A stretch of 53,037 nt of DNA. Source: Paulinella micropora (taxonomy: Eukaryota > Cercozoa > Imbricatea > Euglyphida). How positions within the stretch are numbered: position 1 is the first letter of the stretch; each line of letters opens with the position of its first letter. A model generated the notes under the pieces. That model saw nothing but the letters and a program-made list of their open reading frames with translations, was not told where the DNA came from and ran no database searches. Shown here piece after piece: positions 30,266 through 41,146 of this stretch. Position numbers and translations under genes: made by a program. The stretch lies in contig BJOX01000176.1 of NCBI GenBank assembly GCA_009731375.1, positions 199,551 through 252,587 on the forward strand, given 5' to 3'.

Positions 30266-31452
30266 TTCCGCTCATCTCGGGTCAGGTAAGGGGCACCGGA
30301 GGGCCGAGCGTGAGTGGATTTGAGAAGATTGGTCAGAGGTGCCACTAATCGGAAATAGTCAGGGATATGGGCTTGGATGAAGTTGGTCATACCTAAGACT
30401 GATCGGACTTCGGAAACGTTGGATGGGTCGGCCAGCTTGAGAATAGCGTCGACCTTGGAAGAATCTGCGGCGATACCTTTCTTGCTGCAGCGTTTGCCCA
30501 GAATGTTGAGCTCGCGATAGCCTAAGCGTAGTTTCCGGGCCGAACCGTGGAGGCCGGAGTCTCGCATAGCCTGAAAGATGCATCGGAGCTCGCGAAGATG
30601 GGTATCGAAGTCGTTGGAGCCGTCTGTGACGTCGTCGAGGTAGGCTGAAGCGGATTTATTCCAAAAGTCCAGATGGTTGAAGGACTTATCCATAGCGCGT
30701 TGAAAGTCTCCCGGGGCGCGGTGAACACCTTGAGGCATAAAATTAGGAACTAGGAGTCCTAAGGGTGTCCAAACAGCGAGAATATCGCGGCTACCGTCAT
30801 CTGGATTGAGTCTCAGATGCGTGAAGCCGTCGACCATGTCGATAGAACTGAGATAGTGCCATCCCGCGAAGCGTTCGCGGTATTGATCCGGGTTGGGTAA
30901 ACCTGGCACAGGCAGGTGGAGGTTGTCGTTGGCACCGCGGTAGTCGTAGACGTTGCGTATGTCGCGGATGACCTCCTTTGCCAAGTCTTCAAACTTTCCT
31001 ACGGGGCAGGCTCGACTAGCCCAGGCACAATTTGCAGAGGCCATGGACCAGAGGCCGGCTGTAAGAACGTCCATCGCCCAACCTTTGAGGTATTGGTGTA
31101 CCGCTGGAGTCCAATTTGGGCATTGCACCGCAATTGGTTTAGCTTCCGGTTTGAGGATGAGCGACACGACAGTGTGATTGAAGACACCTGCTTTATCTTG
31201 GAAGACATCGTCGAATTCTCCGAGGAGGGCCCATAGAAGTCGTTGTTGTTCTGCAGTGAGGCCGGAGTTGACGACTTCAGGTGCGTATTCGGGCGCAGGC
31301 GGCGCGGTAAGTTTGGCGGCCTGTTTGTCTAAAAAGTCGCGGCAAAGCCTCTCAGAGATGAGGATCCACGGGGTGGTCTGTGTTCCACTGACCGTAGTTG
31401 CCGTACAGTAAAGCATGCGCGGGTCCGGGCATGTTGCAGCGAGCTCCGCCAA
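30217..31452 (-). CDS. pol: GypC reverse transcriptase
   Basis: 411-codon frame with the RT palm: LSSIDMVDGFTHLRL (first catalytic Asp) and SASAYLDDVTDG (YLDD pair), thumb and connection (ILGKRCSKKGIAAD, SVLGMTNFIQAHIPDY). It is clearly a different Gypsy lineage from GypA/GypB, with YLDD rather than YIDD and MVDGF rather than LKNGF. Between this frame and Gag I see no retropepsin active site (no DTG/DSG) in any minus frame, so the protease is absent, highly diverged or lost. Confidence 0.85.
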   Translation of the reverse strand: MAELAATCPDPRMLYCTATTVSGTQTTPWILISERLCRDFLDKQAAKLTAPPAPEYAPEVVNSGLTAEQQRLLWALLGEFDDVFQDKAGVFNHTVVSLILKPEAKPIAVQCPNWTPAVHQYLKGWAMDVLTAGLWSMASANCAWASRACPVGKFEDLAKEVIRDIRNVYDYRGANDNLHLPVPGLPNPDQYRERFAGWHYLSSIDMVDGFTHLRLNPDDGSRDILAVWTPLGLLVPNFMPQGVHRAPGDFQRAMDKSFNHLDFWNKSASAYLDDVTDGSNDFDTHLRELRCIFQAMRDSGLHGSARKLRLGYRELNILGKRCSKKGIAADSSKVDAILKLADPSNVSEVRSVLGMTNFIQAHIPDYFRLVAPLTNLLKSTHARPSGAPYLTRDERKCMKKLRRVLTTSPFW

Positions 31453-31579
31453 TGGCGGGATCGAAGTATGGAGGATCCTTTACAGCGAGGACTGTGACTT
31501 CCCGGTGGGGAAGAGCCATGGTGGAAGGATCCGGCGGTAAGAATGGAGCGGTGTCTGGAGAGGGCTCCAGACTTGATGG

Positions 31580-33254
31580 TCACGCCCGACCCTGTTTGGT
31601 ATTCAATCGCTGCTGGTGTCCGGTACCAGACCGAGCGTACATGTAGAAGTGGTGGCGCTGTGTTGGAGCCGCAAAACGATGCTGTGGGCGCGGAGGTGGC
31701 TTGTAATTCGGGTTTTGGACGGGCCGAGGGGCTGTCTGACCATAATGGGCAGTGCGGCCCTGTTGGCTGGTCCGATATACCCGGTCGGGTTGATACTTGC
31801 CATCGCCGGCCGGTGGATATCGGGTCCGCTTAGCGCGTTGCACGTGTTTGCGGTTCTTCTTGTAGCGGGGGTGGCCACCAAGACTACTGTTGAAAGCTGG
31901 TCGAGCTGGTTTCGGTTTAGGCTTGCGTGTCCCTGTAGCGCCAGTAGTGTCGATGTGAAGGCAATCGCCGTAGCCACACTTGCACCACACTTGATGTGTC
32001 TTGTTGGGGTGAAGCGCTTGCCATGCGAAAATGCCGTCAGGGACATTATAGGCGAACTGGTTACTGTCGAGTGATGGTACGGTATCTATTGAACACCAAA
32101 CAGGGTTCACACTNNNNNNNNNNGGGTCCACACTATTTTTCCCCATTTTGACTAGTTCAGCGAGTTTCTGCCAAACGCGCTCTTTGTCTTTGACGCTTGC
32201 CACACCGTTGATGGCTCCTGATGCGTTGAAGAAAGCGCGATCCAAAGAGTACGGGATGATGAGGCCGCAGTTGCTGAAGTAGTTGAATTCTGAAAGGATC
32301 TCCGGTCGTAGGTAGATGTGAAGGCTGGGGTTAATAGCGGAAAGCCAAAATGATGGCTGTGTAGGTAGATCGGAGGGCTTGCTACCTGCGCAGTGTTTAG
32401 CTGTGCAAATACACCATGGTAAATTGGGCGTAAGGCATGCTTTACGTGAAGCGCGGAAGGCAAAGATGCCATCAGGAAGATCTTGTCGGGTACCGGCGTC
32501 GAAGTTTAGCTCGCGTTGGAGAAAAGGCTTACCCGTACGTTGTCCGACATCGATCCGATGGGCCAAGTTGTACCAGAGGTAGCGTTGCTGATCCGGGTCA
32601 AGCTTGTCTGTAAGGTAAGCTGTAGCCGCGTTGAGTCCGCCAGAGGAGACGCAACAAATCCAGTCCATGTGCGCCTAAAGATTGAGCTGCTTCGAAATCT
32701 TAAGGCGCATGTCCGTTCGTAGATCGGGGTTGATGGCAGCAAAACGGAACATACCTGGGTAGATAGGCTGAGGGGCTGGTTCGAGAGGGGCGTACTTCGT
32801 TTCGAGCCATTCCGCTTGTTGTCTTGGCCGGGAACGTAGGAGCATGGCGTGGGACGGCGATGTCGCCGCAGTTGAGGAAGACGATGACGATGAAGATGCG
32901 GCCGTAGGTGGTTGGCTACCTGTCGGGGGCAAGCCCGGTTTTGTCTCGTCGTCGTCGTCGTCTGGTCTCCGATGCGGAGCCGGCTGTCCGGTGTTACAGG
33001 CTGTCCTTGCCACTCGGGGCGTCGTAGGGGCAAGAGAAGAGCTTGGAGCGGCGTACATGAAAGGTCGTGAAGCGGAAGCGGGGCCCGGAGTGCTGGCGGG
33101 TGCAGGGCCAGAGCTAGAGCTCGAACTACTGGAGCTCGAACTGCTAGAGCTGGAAGCTGGAGCGAATGCTGCGTCTTCGCTTGCGTCCACGTCAATCGGA
33201 TACGTGCTGGATCCTGATGTTCCGGGCAGTCCTTGTGGCTTCAGCGTCACGTAG
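31580..33254 (-). pseudogene. GypC Gag with duplicated Cys domain and one nonsense codon
   Basis: One frame from 33250 to a TGA at 31580, interrupted by TAG at 32675-32677 where Gln (CAG) would fit. The N-terminus is a Ser/Pro/Ala-rich low-complexity region with an Asp run. Then two similar domains follow: AINPDL ... DLPDGIFAF ... WCICTAKHC (about 32755-32390) and AINPSL ... NVPDGIFAW ... WCKCGYGDC (about 32340-31960). Each ends in a C-x-C-x4-C cluster that may bind zinc or RNA. A Lys/Arg/Gln/Tyr-rich basic tail follows. Identified as Gag by position before RT. A 10-base gap (32114-32123) lies in the second domain. The element's leader and 5' LTR are missing. Confidence 0.7.
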
Positions 33255-33715
33255 TGGGGCTAGTGAGTCCAATCACCCCATAAGGATGTATTCGTGAGGT
33301 TGAAGCATAACCCCCAGAAGTTCAAAATTACGAAAGGGAGTATTAAGACGGAGTACAAAGGAAAGTCTTAATGTAACTCTCTGGAGCAAACGGAGAACCG
33401 GTTCAGGTGTATGATTCGCACACGACATACAACCCACACTTGAGTTACGGATTAGTAGCCACTTCGGCTTGGTTGAAACAAGGACTGGCGGTAGTCCATC
33501 AGAACAACCAGTGTGCTTGTGCTCAAGTCCCCAATCCATATCGAAGAAGAACAGATTGTAGCTAGGGGCAGAAATTTGCCTAACAACCTGTTCGTCTTTG
33601 ATCGCCCGGGAATGCCCCCTCTAGACTCAAATCAACGATACAAACCAGTCCCCCTCGAAAAACAGAATGTGAAGGTAGAGAAAGAGGGATCATCGTCATC
33701 CACCGTCACATTCTG
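33255..33715 (+). pseudogene. Copia element: end of protease and pre-integrase segment
   Basis: Translations in shifting plus frames give FKITKGSIKTEYKGK, then GEPVQVYD ... LVATSAWLKQGLAVV, then IVARGRNLPNNLFVFD. These match the order of strands at the end of a Copia protease and the start of the Gag-pre-integrase domain. The catalytic DSG half is missing: similarity begins right where GypC ends. At least two frameshifts. Confidence 0.65.
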
Positions 33716-33835
33716 ACTTCCTCTTCGCCGTCCTACACAACCAACAACCCTTCCCGTGTACGATGATGTATGTTGCAATGATGTCCCATGTTTATGCGAG
33801 GGGTGTCACGACAGTAAATCATATGTCCCGTTGTC

Positions 33836-34690
33836 TTGCAAAACAAATACGGAGAAGGGACCCCCGGTGAGAATTGTTCACAGAGTTTGGCTTGTTGTTT
33901 GGTCATGCCAAATGATGTATGTTCGCACACCTCACGAACTCAAGAACATGATGTTGGTTGCCGAATGTCAAAAGCATTAAATCCTGTTGTCCGACCCACA
34001 CATAGTGAGCATATACACGCCACCGTCTTTCACCGAATGTGTAAACATAGAGGGGTAAAGGCTATGGAAAGAATGGCTCACTATATGGGGGTGAAGATGG
34101 TAGGGGTAGGATGGCGAGAAAGGATTATGAAGTGTGAGTACTGCTTAAGGAATAAAATAAAGAAAGCACCTCATTTCCACAAGAACCATCACATTGTTGA
34201 ACGTCATTCCGGGGTTCATATTTCCATGGACACACAAGGATGGTGGAATACGATATCATGGGATGGTAAGCGATACAAATTTCGAGCTCGACTACGACTT
34301 ACGTCATAAGAATGAATTCTTTCCGTGTTTTATTAAGGCCGTTGCTTTCTTTGAAAGACATACAAACCGGAAAGTCAAATTTATTACTTGTGACCAAGAA
34401 TATGGTCGATATGATACCTTTCAGGAGTGGGTTAATGTTAATCAGCCTATCTAAATTGAGGCCCCAACCGCCGAGAAACAGGCAGTCTCAAAGATAGAGA
34501 GGTCCAACCAAACCAACGGTGGGTCTGCTAGGGCGATGCTTAGCGATGCTGAGCTCCCTCCCAAGTTTTGGACGGAGATGGAAAGAAACGACACTTATAT
34601 CAACAACCTCCTCCCGATAGCCAAAGGACCCTTTAAAGGTAAGTCCCCTTTCGAAGTCATTCACCGCCGAAACCATACCTACAACACCTT
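33836..34690 (+). pseudogene. Copia integrase, frameshifted
   Basis: The HHCC finger is visible (His residues in HATVFHRMCKHRG, then CEYC). The core has SMDTQG (Asp), ITCDQEYG (Asp) and SKIERSNQT (Glu), followed by the usual RAMLSDAELPPKFWTE helix. Breaks: a frameshift near 34240 and an in-frame TAA at 34452-34454 in a position where CAA is plausible. Ty1/Copia domain order (integrase before RT). Confidence 0.8.
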
Positions 34691-34710
34691 CGCCCCACTG
34701 GTTGCGCTGC

Positions 34711-35562
34711 AGTGATGAAGGTTAAGGCTCGGCGGGGGAAAGGCGAGAGAGGAAAGCAAGTTATCTTTTTAGGTTACGAACGTAATACCGGGTATTATCG
34801 TGTTTATGATCCCGTTGCGCGTATAATACACGGTAATGTCCGGGATGTTATGTTCGATGTATGGAGACTGGGTAGACGAGAGGCCTCCAAAGGCCTCGAA
34901 GGAACAGCAGATGAGGGTATGTTTTTGGTCGGATGGAAATCGACCACACCCTCTGCTGTTCTGCCCCCAGTAACACATCACCAAAAGAGAATGTTAGCTT
35001 CGACGTACCAGTAACTATACATAGTACATCTACCTCACCTGCTGTAGCTGCTGCTAGCAATAGTGAAAGTACTGAGAATGCCCCCATTACATCTATGACA
35101 CCTCAGAAAGGACCTGAAAGTGATGACGATTCGGTGATCGTTGCAAGCGATAGTGACGAAAACGATGCCCCAAGTCAGGATTTCAGTAATCTCCCTGACC
35201 TTATTCCCCCTACTCCGTCACGGGATATAGGGAGCGTGAATCAGGGGGAGAAAGGTGTCAAGGTAGTGGGAAAGAGGGGGAGAAAACCCAAACTTAAAGT
35301 CATTTTGTCTGGGAAAATCGTCCAGATCCAGGCACGGGCTTTCGGAGAAGAGTGGGCTGAATCCACTTATCCAGGTAAGTGGGATTCTACTTTGCGGAAG
35401 GGAGTTACTCTTGCCCCGACTGCCCCGGTTGTCAGGAGAAATAAACGATTCCCAGTCCACAACGTTAAGTTTGATGATGGCGTTACGGAGAAAATAATAC
35501 ATTCTGAGATCTTAAAGTACGAGATTTCAGGGGGAGCAGCCCCCCTTCTCTTCCCAATGTAA
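34711..35562 (+). pseudogene. Copia integrase C-terminal region and charged spacer
   Basis: VIFLGYERNTGYYRVYDP and VRDVMFDVW match the conserved Copia integrase tail. It is followed by a Ser/Thr/Asp-rich spacer (34933-35562) and a segment resembling a DNA/chromatin-binding tail (GRKPKLKV). Frames change near 34940. From 35563 to 35774 the frame is unclear. Confidence 0.65.
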
Positions 35563-35774
35563 CCAGTGAATTCGGCCATGCCGAGGGGGAGAGAGTTAGG
35601 ATAGCTGCGGAAAAGGACAAACATCCCCCGGGATGGAGATCTCATGAGCAAGGAAACATTTCTCAGGAGAACGTAATCCACGGGAGAACCAGAAATAAAC
35701 ATATCTCTGTCTGTGCGAAAGAAGAGAGAATCAATTATTGTCTGGTCACCGAGCAAATTCCGGAATTTCCCGTC

Positions 35775-37490
35775 GTGCAGAAGCCGAAAGATAGGAGACA
35801 AGCGAGAGAGACAGAAGTCAGACAGCAAGAGGAACTCAAAGCATTTGAATGGAGAGAAGAGAGCGAGGCGAGAAGGTCAGGCACTCTCATGATAGACACT
35901 GTTAAGCAACAGGGAACGAGCGATGAATATCATAAAGCTAGAATCACCCTTAGGGGGGATCTCCTGAAAGCGGGCTTGCAATATGATCCCAAACGCACAT
36001 ACTCACCTACCGCCCATCATCGCACTATCCTTCTTATCATCGCTTATGCTGCCTGCTTCGGAATAGACTTGTGGCTCATCGACTTCACCACCGCATACTT
36101 ACATGCCAAAATGCCTTATGACATCTATGTCAAACCCCCCCCCCCCCCCCCCCCCCCCCNNNNNNNNNNAGGCCCTTTATGGTCATCCTGAGGCGGGGAG
36201 ATTATGGTATGATTTGATGTTAAGGGAGTTAGTCGGAAAGCAAGCTTTTATTACTTTCTCCCTTGACCGGGCTTCTTTTATCAAACATGCCAAGGACCCC
36301 ATAAGTACGCAGCTCCTCTCTTTTCATGTAGATGATGGACTGCATGCTGCTGATGAAGCCAAACACATAAGTCTTGTAGAGACCATGAAGAAGCACAGGT
36401 TTAGGTGCAAAAACTTAGGGAAGGCCACAAATTCAAAAACATCCAGATTGTCCAATCTGAAAAAGGGATTTTACTGCATCAACGAAAATATGAACTTCTC
36501 ATTTTAGATGAGTTAAATTATATGAAGGAGGTGCCTGCTAAAACCCCCTTCACCTCAGAAAACCCTGCCCCCCTGAAAGTCGGTCACCGTCTGCTCAAAT
36601 ATGACATTAGATGTTTGATCGGCATGCTTATCTTCCTTGCTGTTCACACTCGCCCTCTCTTGATCTGTCCTTTGAGTATAGCTTCAAAACAACAAGTCCC
36701 ATCCCCTGAAATATCTTATGTCATGGTTCACCGTATGTTTCTATGGTTCCTAACCCCGAGAGCCCTATATTTCAAACGGGGTGATAGGAGGTCAGTTAAG
36801 ATGTTGACCGAAGGGTTCTTTGTCCCCAAACCCCTTAAATCATGGAAACCGACCGAAGGACCATCGGCCGCAGAAAAGGCGCTTGAGCTTTACTCATGTG
36901 AAGCCACAGAAGTCAATACGTTCAGTGTCCCCGTTATTGTCAATGTCAAAAAACTGATAGACGAGCACCCCCTCGTGGGATACGTCGACTCAGACTTTGC
37001 TGGAGAAAAGGTTAATACAAGGAAATCCCGTTCCGGATATATCTTTCTTTTCAACGGGGCGCCAGTGGCATGGTTTTCTAAACTTCAGACTGTTATAGCT
37101 TAATCCACCCTTGAATCGGAGACCGTATCAGCTAACGAAGCAGTAAGGGAGTTGCTTGCTTTAAGACAATCTCTCCGTGACATCGGTTTGCCCATAAGAC
37201 TCTGACGTTTCACCCCCTTGTTCGAGGACAATGAGGGGACCATCATCCTCTCAGAAAGGGGGTTAGGGGAGTCAAGAACCAAACAAATCGATGTCAGATA
37301 CCACCTGCTCGAGAAGTTGGTTAAGAAGGGAGTTGTCAAGTTGTTCCGGGTACCGACGGAGGAAAACATCGCGGATTTATTTACCAAAATAAATTTCACG
37401 TACGAGAAATTCAATTACCTGGCTGACCAAATCTCGGTGAAGTTGGTGAAAGAATTTCTCGAAAAATTTGGTGTTAAAATCGCGTTGTAA
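35775..37490 (+). pseudogene. Copia reverse transcriptase and RNase H
   Basis: RT starts KARITLRGDLLKAG with LIDFTTAYLHAKMP (catalytic Asp). A C-run and gap (36127-36169) interrupt the RT after IYVK, then LYGHPEAGRLWYDLM follows. The active-site pair is FHVDDG, so His replaces the usual Tyr. A frameshift occurs near 36430. RNase H has VGYVDSDFAGE, the TLESETVSANEA Glu, LFEDNEGT and the C-terminal TKQIDVRYH ... DLFTK hallmark of Copia. In-frame stops: TAA 37101-37103 (VIAQST expected) and TGA 37203-37205. Non-functional copy. Confidence 0.85.
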
Positions 37491-38785
37491 GTACCGGGTA
37501 TTTCCCGCATAAATATTTATGCTATGATCATTTATAATTATATTCTCAGAAGCGGATTGTATTAATTCTCGTATATTATAATTATATTTCTCGCATACTG
37601 TACATTGAGGGAGTGATATAGGTGACTTGAGCGCGAGCGTGAGATTCAACGCGCACCCAGTGACGTCGTACCTCCTTATAGGAGAAGAGGCATGACATGC
37701 CTGGACTTCCACCTTTCTCTTCCCTCCCCCCGTTAAGTTGTAATAACCATTCAGTTGCATAACGTTACTAAGTCGAGGGGGAGGATGAGAAGCGCCGCGG
37801 CAAAGGCTGATTCGGGCCCTGGCAACTTACCTATAAACTTACTAAGTATCTGCGTGTTCCCGTGCTGGCGTAAGCTCGGGAACACGCGCTATCCCCTAGA
37901 TCGTATCGCTCAAATGCTGAAAACTCTTTGTAATTACACTATATATATAAAAACCGATAAGAAGCCAACTTGGGGGTGGAGTGGTAGACGAAGGGCGATT
38001 GATCAGACTATACGTCTTGATAGGCCCCGGGCATCTACCCGACCCCCAGACCCGCTGATAATTACAGATATTTATATTTGTGATATATATTATATTACTT
38101 TTGTTACTTTTATATACCCCCTTACGGGAAGCGCTTCCAAATTTTAGTTTTCATATTATGATCATATGTGAATATATATCATATATACACATATATATTT
38201 TCATATAGTTATCACATATTTATGTTACTACTTCTTTTGAAGTTATTATCATATCTCTGTATTCTTATATGATTCATATGTATGTGGTTTTCGCATGTTT
38301 CTCTTACTCATTTGCGAGATAGGGAGAGTAGGGAGTTAATCCTCTTCTCGTTGGGGAGGCCCGAATATACCACAGGTCCGGTGCCTTGTACGTACTCTAG
38401 TCGATACGTACTCGCTGTGGATGGGAGGGTAGCCAACCCCAACATTACTTCTCGGAGAGAGTAAGGGTAAGAGAATATGTTTTGAGTTTGTGTTTTCTAA
38501 TGTTTTACAAAATAGTAGTAGGAGACGTAACTTAATTAGGAACGGCCGTAACTTAATATTAATTTACTTTGTTCCAGGAGGAGTGTTGGAAATAATAATT
38601 AATTGATAGTTATGGACCGGCCGTATCGGAGTAACGGTGTCGTTAGAGCCATTACTTATGATCCGGCCAGCCAAGTTACGTGGCGCGTCTGTTGGCGCCT
38701 TTTCTCATTAAAGTTGTTGTAGTGTGTTGAGATTGTAGTAGCTATCATAGATTGCTTTATTAATAACAGTAGTCTAACACTTGAA
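37491..38785. other. Copia 3' flank, AT-rich, no gene recognised
   Basis: Should contain the Copia 3' end. No LTR partner is visible because the 5' half of the element is absent. ATAT-rich stretches occur at 38090-38270. A short purine-rich tract near 37764-37790 could be the polypurine tract. Confidence 0.4.
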
Positions 38786-38902
38786 ACTAGTTAGTGAACT
38801 TGAGTCGAAACGTCGTGCGTGTCAAACAATGAAAAAGTCAACCGGGTATTATTAATAAATAATGATTTTGGTCGGTCGTTAAAGTGCTCAGTCACCGTCT
38901 GA
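38786..38902. repeat. Dispersed repeat end, copy 2
   Basis: Partner of 26937-27071 (same three blocks). It has an extra CTTGA before GTCGAAACGTCG. Confidence 0.6.
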
Positions 38903-39067
38903 TATTAATAAACTATTGAAAATCAAACTTCAGAAAATTAAAAAAAAGATATTATGATATTTTATTAATATCAATATATTGCAGGAAAAAGTTAGACTCA
39001 GTTATGTAAAATAGTTTGACTTATATTAAAAAGTTCAAGTTGACGTCACAATTTCACAGACCGGGTA

Positions 39068-39297
39068 AACGGTTATGTGAATTATATAGGTTTTAAGGTC
39101 CTATGGGATCCAAGCTTCCTAGCTTTCCTCCCATATTCCTTATCCTAAAACAACATTAAAACCGGATGTATATCTGAACCGGAAATGTAATAAGAATTCA
39201 TCTTAAAATACATTTAATAACAAGGAATTACTTCCACGAGTAAATTCCCGTAAATCCCAATAGCGTAAAAACGATGTAGTATACCGTGGGTGTTACA
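39068..39297 (-). repeat. GypB 3' LTR
   Basis: 230-base direct repeat of 47659-47887, about 96% identical by eye (8 substitutions and 1 indel). On the minus strand it starts TGTAACACCC right after a polypurine tract. The outer flank 39063-39067 is GGGTA, matching 47888-47892, a candidate 5-base target duplication. The exact LTR end is uncertain because the repeat ends in CATAAC-x-GTT rather than CA. Confidence 0.85.
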
Positions 39298-39320
39298 TAG
39301 CACCCCTTCCCCCTCCTTTG
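39298..39320 (-). other. GypB polypurine tract
   Basis: Minus strand AAAGGAGGGGGAAGGGGTG ends 4 bases before TGTAACA of the 3' LTR. This is the expected plus-strand primer for reverse transcription. Confidence 0.8.
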
Positions 39321-39884
39321 AGATTGATCGGATCTCAACTTCTGGAGTAATACCAACGGAGACTACAACTCGTATAATCTCGTCAGTACCGGCTTTCCGG
39401 GGAATCCCAGCCGACTGTCCACCACCCCAAGAGCTTCCCCAGCTCGACCCTTGATCAAATCTTACCAAGAGCCATCCAACGGATTATTGGCTTGTGCTTC
39501 ATGTGGGCTAAGTACCAAGACTTAATGTTGCCCGAAGATCGTGAATCTGACACTCGACCAGTCCACGTCTTCAACCCTACGCGCGCAATTTCCCGAAGTC
39601 ACAGTCCCATAGTCTGGCCGACCACCAACCAGACCCTGTTCAACCCGTCAAATGTGAATGGTGCCTTGGCCCGAAGTCCGAATTGACCGAACCTCAAAGT
39701 CCAAACCTTAAAACGACGATGGCCTTCTCGCCGAGTTCCCTCCGCGTACTGTGTCCGTAAAGCTTTAACGTTGAGTAGGACTCTCAGTATTCTATTTCCC
39801 ACACACTATGGTCAATGTGCGCCCAACATTGCCCCGACCCGAATTCCGTTCCTTCTACCATATCCGTATCCCGGATGCTCCTCC

Positions 39885-40762
39885 TCACTTCAGGCTTGGG
39901 TGCTTCTTCCCTCGCACCGTCTCAGTTGCGTGTGCACCCCCGATTAGCCTTAAGTCCACCCCGCTCTGCTTGAGCATGTCCCATACCTTCTGCGGGATGT
40001 GCCCGTCGTGTAACTCGAAGGGGCAATCCAACACTCCCCTCGGCCACGTCGATATGGTCCATGCCTCATGATCCTTGTCACCCTTCCGTGTGGCTGGATC
40101 TATCTTGGCATCCCATACCTCCCTATTCGCAGCATCCCACCATACCGGGACATACTCGCGGTGCATCCGGTTCTCAACCATATCCTTATCCCAAGACCGG
40201 TAAAACTGTAGCATAGGCGGAAGGTTACTAAGCGCACTCTCCGACGATCGAGTCTTCCTCGAGTCCTTAGCCAGTCCCACCACCTTCATCACAAAGAGAA
40301 CATCCTTGTCCCCCTTTGTAACGAATCTAGATGGGGGCCTGACCAGATAGAACTGATCCAAACCCACGTCATCCCCAGTGTCTTATTACCTTCCTTCCAC
40401 AACTTGTGCTTGACATCCACCTGCGAGGGTTCAACCGGCCCCTCCGGCTCCGCCTGCACCTCCGTCTTCCTACGCTTACTCTGCCTAGTCCCCGTTTCCG
40501 AGTAGATCAGATCATTATCCGCCCTCTTCGCAGCCTCTGTGGGTGGCTTGCGACTTGCATCTGACCCCTTTTCCCCGACCTCAGGCCCTTTGGAGCTTAT
40601 CAGGCCGACGCCCTCTTCGGGGGCCCGTGCCTTCTTCCCCTCCTGGCCCTTCCGGTCCCCGGGCTTCCCACCATCGGGTTCCAAATCCGTTCCCAATTTA
40701 GGAGGGTCCTGAAACTCCCCCTTTTCCCTGACGAGCGCTTCTTGGAGCGTCTCGTTCTCCAT
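39885..40762 (-). pseudogene. GypB Pol C-terminal extension: charged linker and W-rich module
   Basis: Two overlapping minus frames joined by a shift near 40370. The first (40762-40370) is a Lys/Glu/Pro-rich linker. The second encodes DQFYLVRPPSRFV, VLFVMKVVGLA, LQFYRSWDKDM, EYVPVWWDAANREVWDAKI and GHIPQKVWDMLKQSG. The spacing of hydrophobic strands and aromatic residues suggests a small beta-barrel, perhaps a BAH- or Tudor-like reader, but this is inference. A similar pattern ends the GypC integrase. From 39320 to 39884 there are only degenerate frames. Confidence 0.6.
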
Positions 40763-41146
40763 TAAGAACGGATCGTACTTGATGAGGCGCCGAACATTAA
40801 CAATCTTGTTCTCCCCCTGCCTCTAATCCGATAGTTAAACGGCCCTGTCTGTTGTACCACCTGATACGGCCCCTTCCAGTGCACAAACATCTTAGACGAT
40901 ATGCCCTTCGGAACCTGTGGGTAGTATAACATGACGATGTCTCCTGGCTTATACGTTACCATAGACAAGTCCTGTTCCAAGGGTTCTTTGCTCAGCTGGC
41001 GAGTCTGTTCCGCCAACCTCGCTTGTGCATGGCCTCCATGGAACACGCATACGGACCCCCCAGAGCTCATCCTCGTCCATTGCAAGACCAGGCCCATCCT
41101 GATATACCAAGTGTTGGGGCATCATCGGTTCCTGCCCGTACACCAC
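40763..41146 (-). pseudogene. GypB integrase C-terminal domain
   Basis: VVYGQEPMMPQHL, then YKPGDIVMLYYPQ and MFVHWKGPYQVVQQTGPFNYRI, the SH3-like integrase tail (GPF/Y-type). It follows the core in the same frame after a TAG (41147-41149) and is frameshifted internally near 40960-41050. Confidence 0.75.

Noticed and set aside
38800-38835. Possible hammerhead ribozyme around GTCGAAACGTC
   Set aside because: The GAAAC element is present, but the CUGANGA core is not (TTAGTGA in both copies) and stem II is only 3 pairs in one copy and absent in the other.
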